The notes: a model not told the origin generated them from the sequence alone. 49,593 bases of DNA from Bacteroidales bacterium GP1 (GCA_001701105.1 DAAI01000058.1:36738-86330), one strand, 5' to 3'. Shown: positions 25,571 to 35,191, counted from the first letter of the stretch. Numbers and translations are program-made.

Positions 25571-27613
25571 TTATAAGGTGAATTTCAAAGATGCAAGCCA
25601 AGATCTGCCCGGCATGGGATATCTTGCTATAATGGCATATTGACGGTTGAAGGCGTTTAGGAGATCGGCACGCACTTCCAATTCATGGCCGCTGAATCTG
25701 AATGTATGATAAGCCATAAATCCAAAATCCATATATCCTTCAATGGCTGAAGAAGGGAGATTGGCGGTAGTGGTAAACCGCTGTCCGCTGCCATGAGCCT
25801 TAGTTCCTATCGATACCCACGGATTCTCCCAGACAATGGAAAATGCTCCTGAATGTACGGGTATATAAGGAATCTGTTTATTCCAATCGAGGTAGTCGGG
25901 GGATGTATGACCCAATGCTTTTTGCCAACTGTAATTGCCCGCAACTATTATCTTTTGCATTTGCCATGGAATAAATTCGGCTGTCAGCACGGCGTCAATG
26001 CCATATGCGTGTACCTTACCGATGTTGGTCATCGTCCATACAAACATATTGTAAGGAATGGCCACAATCTTATTTTTTACTATATTGAAATACCCATCGG
26101 TGGAGATGGCAATGCTCGAAAGCCAACCGGCCACGTGCTGTCCGGATAGTTCATAGGATAATCCTGCGTTAAATTGCTCCGTGAGTTCCGGCTTTAGATT
26201 CACTGTGCCGTAATGATCGAAATATAATTCATTGAAAGTCGGCATCCGGAAAATATTCTTATAATTCATGCGCACGAATAGCCTGGCTTCAGGTATAGGG
26301 CGTATTGACAATCCGAAAGAAGGGGAGAACCGAGCATTCGTAACGGACGACTTGGAAGCAGATGCTATATCTGCATATAGAGAGTACAGGCAACGCGCAG
26401 TAAGCGTTAATCGCCATACCTTATAGGTGGCGGCGAGAGATTGTAGCAGAGAATTTCGATGAGGGTGATTCACACTTGTAGAATTACTCCTCAAATCGTT
26501 ATAGAACCAATCGGCTCCATAGGCCATTGTCAATCCGTGTCCGGGGGTGAAGAGAAGGGTGCCGGAAGCATAAGATTCCCGTTGCATATACCGGTTGGAG
26601 AGTATGCCTCCGGGATATTTCCCGTTTCTATCTGTATAATGAGTATCAGCCCAGTTAAACTTTCCCAATGCGGAAAGTGAGAAAAGACTCGACAGCCTTC
26701 CTGAGTAGTTTATCTGGCCAAATAAATTGGTTTCCCTTAGAGCTTCGTGGTTTTCATTATTATATAGGATTGCAGGACCGGGAAGATGCCGGAATGATCC
26801 GAAATAATAAATCTTTCCCCTTATGGAATGTCCGATTTTCGGTTTCCATATCATATTATATTCCGCGTGACCTGAATTAATATCCGAGTTTTCTCTCCGG
26901 CTGTAATATTCTTCGGATCCGGTCTTTATTGTGAAAGGGAAATTATTGCGTGCGTGGACAAAATCGCCGGTAAATGCCATTGACAGATCTTTTCCGTTGC
27001 CATAAATCGAATGAAGCGACGGATTCACATATCCAAAAGAACCGGTCTTTAATCCGGCTGTCATGTGGAATCCGGATAAAACATTCAATTTATCTCCGAA
27101 AGTAGATAATATAAGCGAACTGCTTGAAGCGGCCATGCGCGCCGGCACAAATATATTGTCATTATCACCAATAATCAGCGACATTGAATTAAGATAATCC
27201 AATGAATAGCGCGAAAGGTCAATCTGTCCTGACTGAACATCACTAAGTGGAGCGCCATCGTATGATATGCCCGTATGCTGGCTACCAAGCCCCCTTACGG
27301 AAACTGTTTTCAGAGATCCGGCGCCTCCGTAGTCACGCAACATTATACCCGGGAGCCGACGTACGGCATCACCCACATCTGATATTGCTCTTGAATTTAT
27401 ATCGGAATTTGTGATTGAGTGCTCAGCGGAGGTAGATGAAATTTCTTTTCGTCTCTTTGAGGCTTCAACACTCACATCCTTCAGAAATACCCCGATGGTA
27501 TCGGATGGTATGACAGAGCCGGCTTTCAGAGCCGGACCTGATAACATGGATATGCAATGTAGCGTTATCAGGGTTAGTAGCCTTTTGCAAGGGATATTAT
27601 GAAAATTTTTCAT
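25571..27613 (-). CDS. btuB: TonB-dependent outer-membrane receptor (BtuB-like)
   Basis: A 680-residue TonB-dependent receptor. After a signal peptide (to about residue 31) comes the plug domain with DVGDAVRRLPGIMLRDYG, SVRGLGSQHTGISYDGAPL and the SGQIDLSRYSLDYLNS block, then a 22-strand barrel region with GAFSIVWENPW and a closing strand SLKFTL. It lacks the carboxypeptidase-like N-terminal extension of SusC proteins, as expected of a BtuB. A riboswitch and consensus promoter precede it and the BtuG gene follows, so vitamin B12 or a related corrinoid is the expected cargo. The start lies directly after a GAGG-like site. Confidence 0.87.
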   Translation of the reverse strand: MKNFHNIPCKRLLTLITLHCISMLSGPALKAGSVIPSDTIGVFLKDVSVEASKRRKEISSTSAEHSITNSDINSRAISDVGDAVRRLPGIMLRDYGGAGSLKTVSVRGLGSQHTGISYDGAPLSDVQSGQIDLSRYSLDYLNSMSLIIGDNDNIFVPARMAASSSSLILSTFGDKLNVLSGFHMTAGLKTGSFGYVNPSLHSIYGNGKDLSMAFTGDFVHARNNFPFTIKTGSEEYYSRRENSDINSGHAEYNMIWKPKIGHSIRGKIYYFGSFRHLPGPAILYNNENHEALRETNLFGQINYSGRLSSLFSLSALGKFNWADTHYTDRNGKYPGGILSNRYMQRESYASGTLLFTPGHGLTMAYGADWFYNDLRSNSTSVNHPHRNSLLQSLAATYKVWRLTLTARCLYSLYADIASASKSSVTNARFSPSFGLSIRPIPEARLFVRMNYKNIFRMPTFNELYFDHYGTVNLKPELTEQFNAGLSYELSGQHVAGWLSSIAISTDGYFNIVKNKIVAIPYNMFVWTMTNIGKVHAYGIDAVLTAEFIPWQMQKIIVAGNYSWQKALGHTSPDYLDWNKQIPYIPVHSGAFSIVWENPWVSIGTKAHGSGQRFTTTANLPSSAIEGYMDFGFMAYHTFRFSGHELEVRADLLNAFNRQYAIIARYPMPGRSWLASLKFTL

Positions 27614-27625
27614 CCTCGTGAAAAA

Positions 27626-27730
27626 TATAATCTTCCAGACGGTCGGACTTTCACCGTAGCGGGACTGTCGGAGGTTTTCACTCCTGTTCGTCTTTATTGG
27701 AAGGTATGTTAATTATTAATATGTCTTGAT
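27626..27730 (-). promoter_or_regulatory. Cobalamin riboswitch in the btuB leader
   Basis: On the minus strand the leader contains GGAGTGAAAACCTCC, then CAGTCCCGCTACGGTGA and AAGTCCGACC, closely matching the conserved core of cobalamin riboswitches. The core is closed by an outer stem (CTTCC and AGACG from plus-strand 27703-27689, paired with CGTCT and GGAAG at 27641-27632). The form is compact: about 72 bases from stem to stem, ending 18 bases before the btuB start. This short distance suggests control of translation start rather than a long terminator switch. Confidence 0.8.
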
Positions 27731-27738
27731 TCAGGCCA

Positions 27739-27770
27739 CAAAATTAATATAAAATCCTGCATTATCCAAA
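27739..27770 (-). promoter_or_regulatory. Promoter of the cobalamin uptake operon
   Basis: On the minus strand, TTTG (plus-strand 27767-27770) is followed after 20 bases by TAATTTTG (plus-strand 27739-27746), a perfect match to the Bacteroides consensus. The predicted transcript starts near 27735, just before the riboswitch. The remaining bases up to 27849 show no further feature. Confidence 0.8.
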
Positions 27771-27849
27771 TATATGTGAATTATACAGATTAAAATATAA
27801 TCCGAGGCTGAAGATCAGTATGTTAGATATAAGATGTGTTAACCGTGAT

Positions 27850-28653
27850 TTAATCGTCGTTTATCTCTTCCTGAATGGTGTAGGAATTCAGGAGGAGGCG
27901 TATAAGCATCACCATGGCATGATTTGTAGCCCCCTCTATCACATCATTCCTTTTACCTTGGAACTGAATTAATTCCGAGACTATCTTGTCGTTATATTTC
28001 ACAGCTATCCATACTGTGCCTACAGGCTTGAACTGGGAGCCTCCGCCGGGACCTGCGATTCCGGTAGTTGCCATCGCGCAATGCGAGCGCATTAATTTTG
28101 TTGCCCCCTTCGCCATTGCCTCCGCTACCTGGCGGCTCACAGCACCGAAACGATTCAAGTCATTGCGCGATACCTTCAATACTTCCGCCTTTACCTCGTT
28201 GCTGTAGCTAACAACGCTCCCGAGAAAATATGCAGACGACCCGGCAGTCTGGGTGATTCTATGAGCTATGTTTCCTCCGGTACAGCTTTCAGCACAACTC
28301 AAAGTGAGTTCGCGTTCCGTGAGCAATTCTCCAAGAACTTGCGATAAAGTCTTATCATCAGTGGTGATCAGTTCTTCCTTGAAGAGGCTCTGGAGCTGTT
28401 GCTGATATTTATTCATCTTAAAGCGCAGCAGTTCGAGTGCAGGATGGATTCCATGAAGCATTATTCGAGTGACAAGATGAAGCGTCTCTGTATTCATCTT
28501 GACATAATCCGGAAGCAATGATCTGAAATGCTTCAATAAATCCGCAAGATCTTTATCAGAGTAACCATATATTATTATGATGCGTTTTTCTTCGTGCATC
28601 TTTTGGGATTTATCATTACTCGCAGCGCGATTTTCGGTGTCTTGATTTTTCAT
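27850..28653 (-). CDS. CinA lacking its N-terminal domain (NMN amidase domain with KH-like linker)
   Basis: A 267-residue protein that ends in a complete CinA C-terminal domain, the nicotinamide-nucleotide amidase: TLSCAESCTGGNIAHRIT, SSAYFLGSVVSYSNEVK, FGAVSRQVAEAMA and ATTGIAGPGGGSQFKPVGTV are all present. Residues about 23-105 (RIIIIYGYSDKDLADLL onward) align with the KH-like linker domain of full-length CinA. The usual N-terminal molybdopterin-binding-like (COG1058) domain of about 170 residues is absent, and only 24 bases separate the start from the tsaD stop, so it cannot be hidden upstream in another frame. The amidase, which recycles NMN, may still work alone, as in single-domain PncC proteins. 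Confidence 0.85.
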   Translation of the reverse strand: MKNQDTENRAASNDKSQKMHEEKRIIIIYGYSDKDLADLLKHFRSLLPDYVKMNTETLHLVTRIMLHGIHPALELLRFKMNKYQQQLQSLFKEELITTDDKTLSQVLGELLTERELTLSCAESCTGGNIAHRITQTAGSSAYFLGSVVSYSNEVKAEVLKVSRNDLNRFGAVSRQVAEAMAKGATKLMRSHCAMATTGIAGPGGGSQFKPVGTVWIAVKYNDKIVSELIQFQGKRNDVIEGATNHAMVMLIRLLLNSYTIQEEINDD

Positions 28654-28677
28654 AAAAATTGACGTATTATTGAAGCC

Positions 28678-29712
28678 TTATACCACCACTCTTGCGAACG
28701 GTGGAAGTGAAATGTCGCTGAAATCTTTATTAAGAAATTTAAAATATCCTGCGATAGCAACCATCGCTGCATTGTCGGTAGTATATTCCCGGGGTGGAAT
28801 CCATGGGGTGACGTTGAGTCGTCTGCATAAATCGGTCACGGCTTGTCGCACTCCTGAATTGGCAGATACTCCTCCGCCGATGGCCACATGTCTTACATCA
28901 GTCTGCTTGATTGCGGTTTCAAGTTTAGACAGTAGGATGTCAATAATCGATTTTTGCAGTGAAGCACATAAATCTGAAAGATTGTCACGGATAAAATCGG
29001 GATTCTCTTTCACATTATCGCGCAACGTATAAAGGAAAGAAGTCTTCAGACCGCTGAACGAATAATCAAGCCCCTTGATTGCAGGCTTAGCGAAATGGAA
29101 TCGTGAGGAATCCCCGTTCTTGGCAAGACGATCGATATGAGGGCCACCGGGGTAGGGAAGTCCCATCACTTTTGCGCATTTATCGAAGGCTTCTCCTGCG
29201 GCATCATCAATTGTCTGACCGAGAATATCCATTTCCTCCGGCGATTTCACAAGTACTATCTGGGAATTTCCTCCTGAAATCAGAAGGCACAGATAAGGAA
29301 ATGAAGGGACATCATCCGTTTCATTGTTGCGGATAAAATGCGACAGCGCATGGCCATGAAGATGATTTACATCGATGAGAGGAATGTCTAATCCAAGAGC
29401 CATACCTTTGGCGAAAGATGTGCCTACATGCAGAGAGCCGAGAAGCCCCGGTCCGCGAGTATATGCAATAGCAGAAAGTTCGGATTTATCTATATTAGCT
29501 TGCCGTAAAGCCTCGGATACCACGGGAAGTATGTTCTGCTGATGGGCTCGGGAGGCAAGCTCCGGTACTACCCCTCCATAGGCTTGATGCACCTTCTGAC
29601 TTGCTATGACATTGCTACGGATAATGCCATCGATGATTACGGCAGCTGAAGTATCATCGCATGATGATTCTATTCCTAATATCACAGCATGGTCGTTTCG
29701 TTTATTTCCCAT
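28678..29712 (-). CDS. tsaD: tRNA N6-threonylcarbamoyladenosine transferase TsaD
   Basis: TsaD attaches the threonylcarbamoyl group to A37 of tRNAs that read ANN codons. The 344 residues include GIESSCDDTSAAVI, ELASRAHQQNILPV with the metal-binding His, HLHGHALSHF with the second His pair, LISGGNSQIV, and IGGGVSANSGVR, all diagnostic. The ATG at 29712 is only 4 bases from a TAATTTTG -7 element on the minus strand. Either the mRNA is nearly leaderless or translation begins at the GTG of codon 10 (29685), which would give MILGIESSCDD, close to the usual family start. A truncated cinA follows after 24 bases. Confidence 0.96.
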   Translation of the reverse strand: MGNKRNDHAVILGIESSCDDTSAAVIIDGIIRSNVIASQKVHQAYGGVVPELASRAHQQNILPVVSEALRQANIDKSELSAIAYTRGPGLLGSLHVGTSFAKGMALGLDIPLIDVNHLHGHALSHFIRNNETDDVPSFPYLCLLISGGNSQIVLVKSPEEMDILGQTIDDAAGEAFDKCAKVMGLPYPGGPHIDRLAKNGDSSRFHFAKPAIKGLDYSFSGLKTSFLYTLRDNVKENPDFIRDNLSDLCASLQKSIIDILLSKLETAIKQTDVRHVAIGGGVSANSGVRQAVTDLCRRLNVTPWIPPREYTTDNAAMVAIAGYFKFLNKDFSDISLPPFARVVV

Positions 29713-29716
29713 AACG

Positions 29717-29724
29717 CAAAATTA
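29717..29724 (-). promoter_or_regulatory. -7 element upstream of tsaD
   Basis: The minus strand reads TAATTTTG, an exact -7 match, but no TTTG is found at the expected distance (a TTG lies 25 bases upstream). The predicted transcript start is next to the annotated ATG. Confidence 0.45.
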
Positions 29725-29798
29725 CTCATTTTCTCTTAATAATAAAAATCAAGGGTTCAAAATCGGTGTCAAAATCGGCTCGGCTAAGCCGCGATTAT

Positions 29799-29829
29799 TT
29801 TGTTATAAAAGATATTTGGAGTAATTTTG
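29799..29829 (+). promoter_or_regulatory. Promoter of the TamB gene
   Basis: TTTG at 29799-29802, 19 bases, then TAATTTTG at 29822-29829 match the Bacteroides consensus. The -7 element ends only 9 bases before the ATG at 29839, implying a leader of about 5 bases. Confidence 0.75.
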
Positions 29830-29838
29830 CATTAAGCT

Positions 29839-32800
29839 ATGAAGGCTTTGAGAACTACATATAGAGTGATCAGGAGTATCCTTTTTGCTGCCGTTATGAC
29901 GGTGGCGGGGCTTTATATCATTCTCTACCTTCTTATATCAATACCTTCTGTGCAGTCATGGCTTAAAAACATGGCCCAAAAGGAGGCCTCCGCTTTTTTA
30001 AAAGCACCGGTAGCGGTGAATGGGCTGGAAATAAAACCATTCAACGAAGTAATATTATCAGGAGTATTATTGAATTCTCCCAATGGGGAAAGATGCTTGA
30101 AAATAGATAAAGTGGGAGCCGGAATTTCTCTATGGGCTTTAATATGGGAAAATAGGATTGAAATAACTTATGCTGAAATAATCGGCCTTGATGCCACAAT
30201 AATTCAACCCGCAGAAGGAGAGAATCTGAATATTCAATTCCTAATAGATGCTTTCAGGTCAAAAGAAAAAAAGGAGAAAACTCATTTTGACATAAAGTTA
30301 AAAAATGTGGTGATCCGAAAGTCATCCGCTACATTTACAAGAAAATGGAGCCGTCCTCGATCCGATAATAGATTCGACATCAATCATATATCCATTAGTA
30401 ATTTAAGAGCCGATATTGCAGTTCCTTGTCTGAAGAACGATGAATACGCGCTCGATCTCCGCCGGCTTAGTTTTCGAGAAAAGAGCGGACTATATCTTGA
30501 TGATCTATCGTTCAAAGCCTTCATATCCACCAATCAAATAAAATTGGAGGATTTCAAACTCAAGTTAAAGGAGGGGCTTATTACCATGAATAATCAGGAT
30601 CTTTCTTATAATGGATTCGATTCCATCCCTGCTTCCGCACTCAATAAGAAATGGAATGTTCAGCTCAAAGCCTCTAACGTGGCTCCTGATGAAATGGCTT
30701 GTTTTTATGCAGGATTGAGCAAGTTGTCGGGAACATACGAATTATCCTTGGATTTAGTAGGAAAGGTTAATGAATTTAACATCAACGAATTTACTGTCAC
30801 CTCACCTAATCAACCGACGGAAATATCGATGAAGGGAATTGTCAGAGGCATCCCCGATCTCTCGGAGTTGAATGGCAGTATTGACAAAATAAAGATATAC
30901 GCAGAAAGAGATATAATTAATAATATTCTGGAAATTATTTCCCCTTCCTCGGCAAAACCGGCACCAATATCTGAATTCATTTCCAACACACAATTTGTAA
31001 AGGTAGACGCTGCTGGAGAATTTAATATAAAGGATAAATATGTTAATGTTTCCGGTGATGTAGGTAATGCTCAAGGTACAATAGAAGTCACGAGTGTTAT
31101 CGATTGGAATGAAAGCCACTTTGATGTGGAGGCAGCGTTGCATACTGAGGGCTTTGCATTAGGGAGCCTGATTAAATCGCAACCGATTGATATGATATCG
31201 GGAGAATTACACGGGACCCTGAGTCTGATAGAAAAAGAATTTGAAGGCCATATAGACGCCGATTTCGATCGCATTGATCTACAAGGTCGGCAACTCCGTA
31301 ACATATCTGTAACAGGAAATAAAGAGGGGGAGCGAGCAAATTTAGATGTCAATATTCAATCGGAGCCCATGGTGACAGTGCTTTCGGCATCCTGCAGGCT
31401 TGATGGAGATAATTCAGAATGGATGCTAAATGGGAATATTGATAGATTAGAAACCCCATTCCTTGGATATTTACAAAAATATCCCGGTATATGGCATCTC
31501 GGAAAAATCTCCGCCGATTTAAAAGGAAACAATATAAATAACCTTACGGGTCACATATCTCTTGATGATCTATCATGTTACCCTGCAAAAGGAAAAAATT
31601 GGAAAGTGTCGTCAGTAAGATTGGCCTCTATGGACATCGGTGAATCCAAGACAATGCTTCTTAACAGCGATATAATAAACGGAGAATTATCAGGGCGATT
31701 TAAGGCCGAAGATATTAAATGCGTGATTCAGCTGGTTGCATCGCATGCTGTACCTTATTATGTGACTCCTCCTCGGCAACAACCGTCAGATGATAATTTC
31801 TTAGATTTCAATTTTGAATTAAAACCATATACGGAGCTATATGAGGCTCTCAATACGGGCATAATCCCGATGAAGCAGACTATCATTGCCGGGAGCCTGA
31901 AAGGTAAGGCTATAGGGATCGATATCGATGCCCCCTTGATCGGGCAAGGTAAGAACAAACTTAAAGTAATAAGGGATTCGAAAGTCAACTTATCAGGGGA
32001 TCTCGATAAAGGCGTTACAATCATAGCGGAATCAAAGGTTCCTGTAAAGAACGGATACACAAACCTGAATCTTAACGGTAATATATTTGATAATAAAGCA
32101 GGAGCATCTATCGGATGGCTTACCGATGCCAATACAAATAAAGGCACGATCAATCTTACAGGGAGCATTATCAATGAAGGATTATCTCTTACCGACAATA
32201 CAAAATCCCGGGTCACTAATAAGAAGTCGGCTGCAATTTCCCTAAATATCCTTCACAGCGACCTGACTTTAAATAATGCAAAATGGTATCTCTCTCCAGG
32301 CAGTATAAAATACTCTGATGAAACCCTTGTAATCAATGATTTGAAACTAAGTAACGGCAATCAATTTATCGATATAAAAGGGAAAGCCTCAAAATCTGCT
32401 ACCGATTCCATAGTGGTAGATTTAAAAGATATTGATTTATCATACATCTTTGATACACTTAACATTAATTATGTCACTTTCGGAGGCTTCGCAACAGGAA
32501 AGGCTGCTGCCTCAAATATTTTCTCCAAGACTCCTTATGCATCGACAAAAGGATTAAAAGTGAAAAATTTAAGCTATAATAATGCTGTATTGGGAGATGC
32601 CGACCTATTAGGATTTTGGGATAATAAAAATAAATCTGTAGGAATTCACGCAGATATAACTGCCGGGAAAGATATTTGGACTAAGGTCAGAGGAAATATA
32701 TTTGTGACAAAAGATTCTTTGGGCCTGAATTTCGACGCTCATAAGGCGAATTTAGCTTTGATACGGCCATTCCTCGCCAATATCCTGGAAAAAGTAGAAG

Positions 32801-34404
32801 GGGAGGCTACGGCTGATCTTACTCTTTATGGTACATTTTCTGATATAACGCTCGTGGGAAAGGCTTTTGCTGACACTGCCGCAGTGACAATTGGCTTTAC
32901 CAATGTGACTTATCATGGCTCTGATTCAGTAATTTTCCACAAAGATAGAATTGAGATTCCTGGATTTAGAGTGTTCGACCAGTTCGGCAATTCGGCCCGG
33001 TTCAGCGGCAGAGTATCCCATAATTATTTTCACGACGCATATATCGACTTTAATATCACCGATATTAACGACATCCTCTGTATGGACATAGATTCTCGGA
33101 TGAGTCCAATATGGTACGGGAAAATTTTTGGAAGCGGATCAGGAAAAATATCAGGGAGGCCGGGATATACGATGGTCAATTTTAATGTGACGACAGAACC
33201 GAAAAGTGAATTTACTTTTGTCCTTGATGAGAATAAGACCGCTGCCGACTATACATTCCTGACCTTTTCTGATAAACGTCGTGAATCCATGGAGATGCGA
33301 ATTGTGGATGAATATGATTTATCGATACCATCTGTTGTAGAACCCGATGGCTCAATCTTTGAACTTGATTTAGGAATAGGCATAAACAAAGGCATTAAGA
33401 TGAATGTGATAATGGATCCGAGTGCGGGCGATAAAATATCGGCCTATGGAAACGGAGCCATGCGAATCCATTATGATTCCAAAGGGGATAAACTCGATAT
33501 GTACGGCCGCTATACCCTCTCGGAGGGTAATTACCAATTCAGTTTTCAGGATCTGATTTTGCGTGATTTCACGATAAAACCCGGAAGCAGCGTTATATTC
33601 AATGGGGATCCATTGTCGGGAATCCTTGATATAACGGCGGCCTATCGCGTGAATGCCAATCTGTCGGACCTGGATAAGAGTTTTTCTAATGATCCGGATC
33701 TTAACAGGAGTTCTGTACCCGTGGAGGCATTGCTGAAAGTTTCGGGCCCCTTGAATACTCCGGATATAGATTTTGACCTCGCCCTCCCCACAGTAACGGG
33801 AAATGTAGAACGAAAGGTAAGGAGCATTGTATCATCAGAAGAAATGCTGAATCAGCAGGTACTATACCTGTTGGCTCTTAACCGGTTCTATACGCCCCAA
33901 TATGCAGGGGCTTCAGACGGCGATCTCATGTCGGTGGCATCATCCACTCTCAGCTCACAGATTTCAAATATAATGTCGCAGATTACGGATAAAGTCTGGC
34001 TGAGCCCTTCATTTAAATCCGACCGTAATGATTTTTCAGATATGGAAGTAGATTTGGCGTTGTCGAGTCAGCTATTTGACAATAGACTGATCATCAACGG
34101 AAATTTGGGTTATCGTGACAGAAGTGTGTCCAATACGAATTTCATTGGTGATTTCGATATAGAGTATTTACTTAACAAGCGTGGGAACCTTAGGCTCAAG
34201 GCATATAATCATTTCAACGACGCTTATTATTATCTGAAATCAGCATTAACCACGCAAGGCCTTGGAATCATTTATCGCAAAGACTTTGATGATGCTTTCG
34301 CTTTCATGCGCCATAAACCGAAATGGTTATCAGTCAAAAAAGGAAACCAAGATACTCCAAATAATGTAAAAGAAGAACGAGATGATACAGATAAACATAG
34401 GTAA
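29839..34404 (+). CDS. tamB: TamB-like translocation and assembly module protein (DUF490)
   Basis: A 1521-residue AsmA/TamB-type protein that spans the periplasm and is thought to help phospholipid transport or outer-membrane protein assembly. An N-terminal membrane anchor (around residues 14-36, SILFAAVMTVAGLYIILYLL) is followed by a long series of beta-rich repeats. The C-terminal TamB domain has landmarks such as MRIHYDSKGDKLDMYGRY, FTIKPGSSVIFNGDPLSGIL and QQVLYLLALNRFY. The extreme C-terminus (after residue 1495) is charged and low-complexity. It begins a plus-strand run with a patatin-like lipase (2 bases after its stop, or overlapping) and has a consensus promoter directly in front. 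Confidence 0.92.
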   Translation: MKALRTTYRVIRSILFAAVMTVAGLYIILYLLISIPSVQSWLKNMAQKEASAFLKAPVAVNGLEIKPFNEVILSGVLLNSPNGERCLKIDKVGAGISLWALIWENRIEITYAEIIGLDATIIQPAEGENLNIQFLIDAFRSKEKKEKTHFDIKLKNVVIRKSSATFTRKWSRPRSDNRFDINHISISNLRADIAVPCLKNDEYALDLRRLSFREKSGLYLDDLSFKAFISTNQIKLEDFKLKLKEGLITMNNQDLSYNGFDSIPASALNKKWNVQLKASNVAPDEMACFYAGLSKLSGTYELSLDLVGKVNEFNINEFTVTSPNQPTEISMKGIVRGIPDLSELNGSIDKIKIYAERDIINNILEIISPSSAKPAPISEFISNTQFVKVDAAGEFNIKDKYVNVSGDVGNAQGTIEVTSVIDWNESHFDVEAALHTEGFALGSLIKSQPIDMISGELHGTLSLIEKEFEGHIDADFDRIDLQGRQLRNISVTGNKEGERANLDVNIQSEPMVTVLSASCRLDGDNSEWMLNGNIDRLETPFLGYLQKYPGIWHLGKISADLKGNNINNLTGHISLDDLSCYPAKGKNWKVSSVRLASMDIGESKTMLLNSDIINGELSGRFKAEDIKCVIQLVASHAVPYYVTPPRQQPSDDNFLDFNFELKPYTELYEALNTGIIPMKQTIIAGSLKGKAIGIDIDAPLIGQGKNKLKVIRDSKVNLSGDLDKGVTIIAESKVPVKNGYTNLNLNGNIFDNKAGASIGWLTDANTNKGTINLTGSIINEGLSLTDNTKSRVTNKKSAAISLNILHSDLTLNNAKWYLSPGSIKYSDETLVINDLKLSNGNQFIDIKGKASKSATDSIVVDLKDIDLSYIFDTLNINYVTFGGFATGKAAASNIFSKTPYASTKGLKVKNLSYNNAVLGDADLLGFWDNKNKSVGIHADITAGKDIWTKVRGNIFVTKDSLGLNFDAHKANLALIRPFLANILEKVEGEATADLTLYGTFSDITLVGKAFADTAAVTIGFTNVTYHGSDSVIFHKDRIEIPGFRVFDQFGNSARFSGRVSHNYFHDAYIDFNITDINDILCMDIDSRMSPIWYGKIFGSGSGKISGRPGYTMVNFNVTTEPKSEFTFVLDENKTAADYTFLTFSDKRRESMEMRIVDEYDLSIPSVVEPDGSIFELDLGIGINKGIKMNVIMDPSAGDKISAYGNGAMRIHYDSKGDKLDMYGRYTLSEGNYQFSFQDLILRDFTIKPGSSVIFNGDPLSGILDITAAYRVNANLSDLDKSFSNDPDLNRSSVPVEALLKVSGPLNTPDIDFDLALPTVTGNVERKVRSIVSSEEMLNQQVLYLLALNRFYTPQYAGASDGDLMSVASSTLSSQISNIMSQITDKVWLSPSFKSDRNDFSDMEVDLALSSQLFDNRLIINGNLGYRDRSVSNTNFIGDFDIEYLLNKRGNLRLKAYNHFNDAYYYLKSALTTQGLGIIYRKDFDDAFAFMRHKPKWLSVKKGNQDTPNNVKEERDDTDKHR

Positions 34405-34405
34405 T

Positions 34406-35191
34406 ATGCTCGATCAATTCGCTTCCCGCCGGAAGAAACGCATTGGGTTGGCATTAAGCGGAGGAGGCGCCAAAGGATTCTCCCATATTGGCGTATTGCA
34501 GGCCTTTGATGAATTTGGACTCACACCAGATATCGTATCCGGTGTATCCGCCGGTTCAATAGCCGCTGTTCTTTATACAGCCGGATTATCACCGGTTGAA
34601 ATAAAAGAATGTTTCATGGAGGCCAATAAATTCGCTGATTTCACTGAATGGGTGTTGCCTAAAAACGGAATATTCAAACTTGATAAATTCGGCAGTCTGC
34701 TTGAGCGTTGGATAGGGATAAAGAATTTGGAGGAATTGCGTATTCCGACCATCGTATGTGCTACGAATCTAACTCGAGGTACCCAAGTGGGCTGGAGAAA
34801 AGGAGAGATAGCCCCGAGAGTAATCGCATCATGCAGCATCCCTATAGTTTTCAAGCCTATCCGCATCAACGGAGAGTATTATGTGGATGGCGGCCTCCTT
34901 CATAATCTGCCGGCATGGGCAATCAGGGATGAATGTGATGTGCTGATAGGCTCTAATTGCTCTCCTTTAAGTCAGAATTATCGCTATAAAAATTCAATGC
35001 TTGATATAGCGATGAGATCATTCAATCTGGCCATGAAGGCTAATGTGATTCACGACATGACGCTTTGCGACTATATGATAAAACCGGAAGAGCTCTCGGA
35101 TACTAAGATATTCGATTTATCGAGCCTCAATAGAAATATCCGGCATGGTTATGATGCTGCTTGCAAAGTATTGGAGCAGATCAAGCTATAA
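34406..35191 (+). CDS. Patatin-like phospholipase
   Basis: A 261-residue lipid acyl hydrolase of the patatin family with a Ser-Asp dyad. The oxyanion loop SGGGAKGFSHIG, the nucleophile elbow GVSAGS and the Asp of the VDGG motif (YYVDGGLLHNLP) are intact. No signal peptide is visible, so it is probably cytoplasmic or loosely membrane-bound. I chose the ATG at 34406, one base after the TamB stop; an ATG at 34382 in the same frame would overlap TamB by 23 bases. Being coupled to TamB suggests a link with phospholipid turnover at the envelope, which is inference. Confidence 0.92.
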   Translation: MLDQFASRRKKRIGLALSGGGAKGFSHIGVLQAFDEFGLTPDIVSGVSAGSIAAVLYTAGLSPVEIKECFMEANKFADFTEWVLPKNGIFKLDKFGSLLERWIGIKNLEELRIPTIVCATNLTRGTQVGWRKGEIAPRVIASCSIPIVFKPIRINGEYYVDGGLLHNLPAWAIRDECDVLIGSNCSPLSQNYRYKNSMLDIAMRSFNLAMKANVIHDMTLCDYMIKPEELSDTKIFDLSSLNRNIRHGYDAACKVLEQIKL

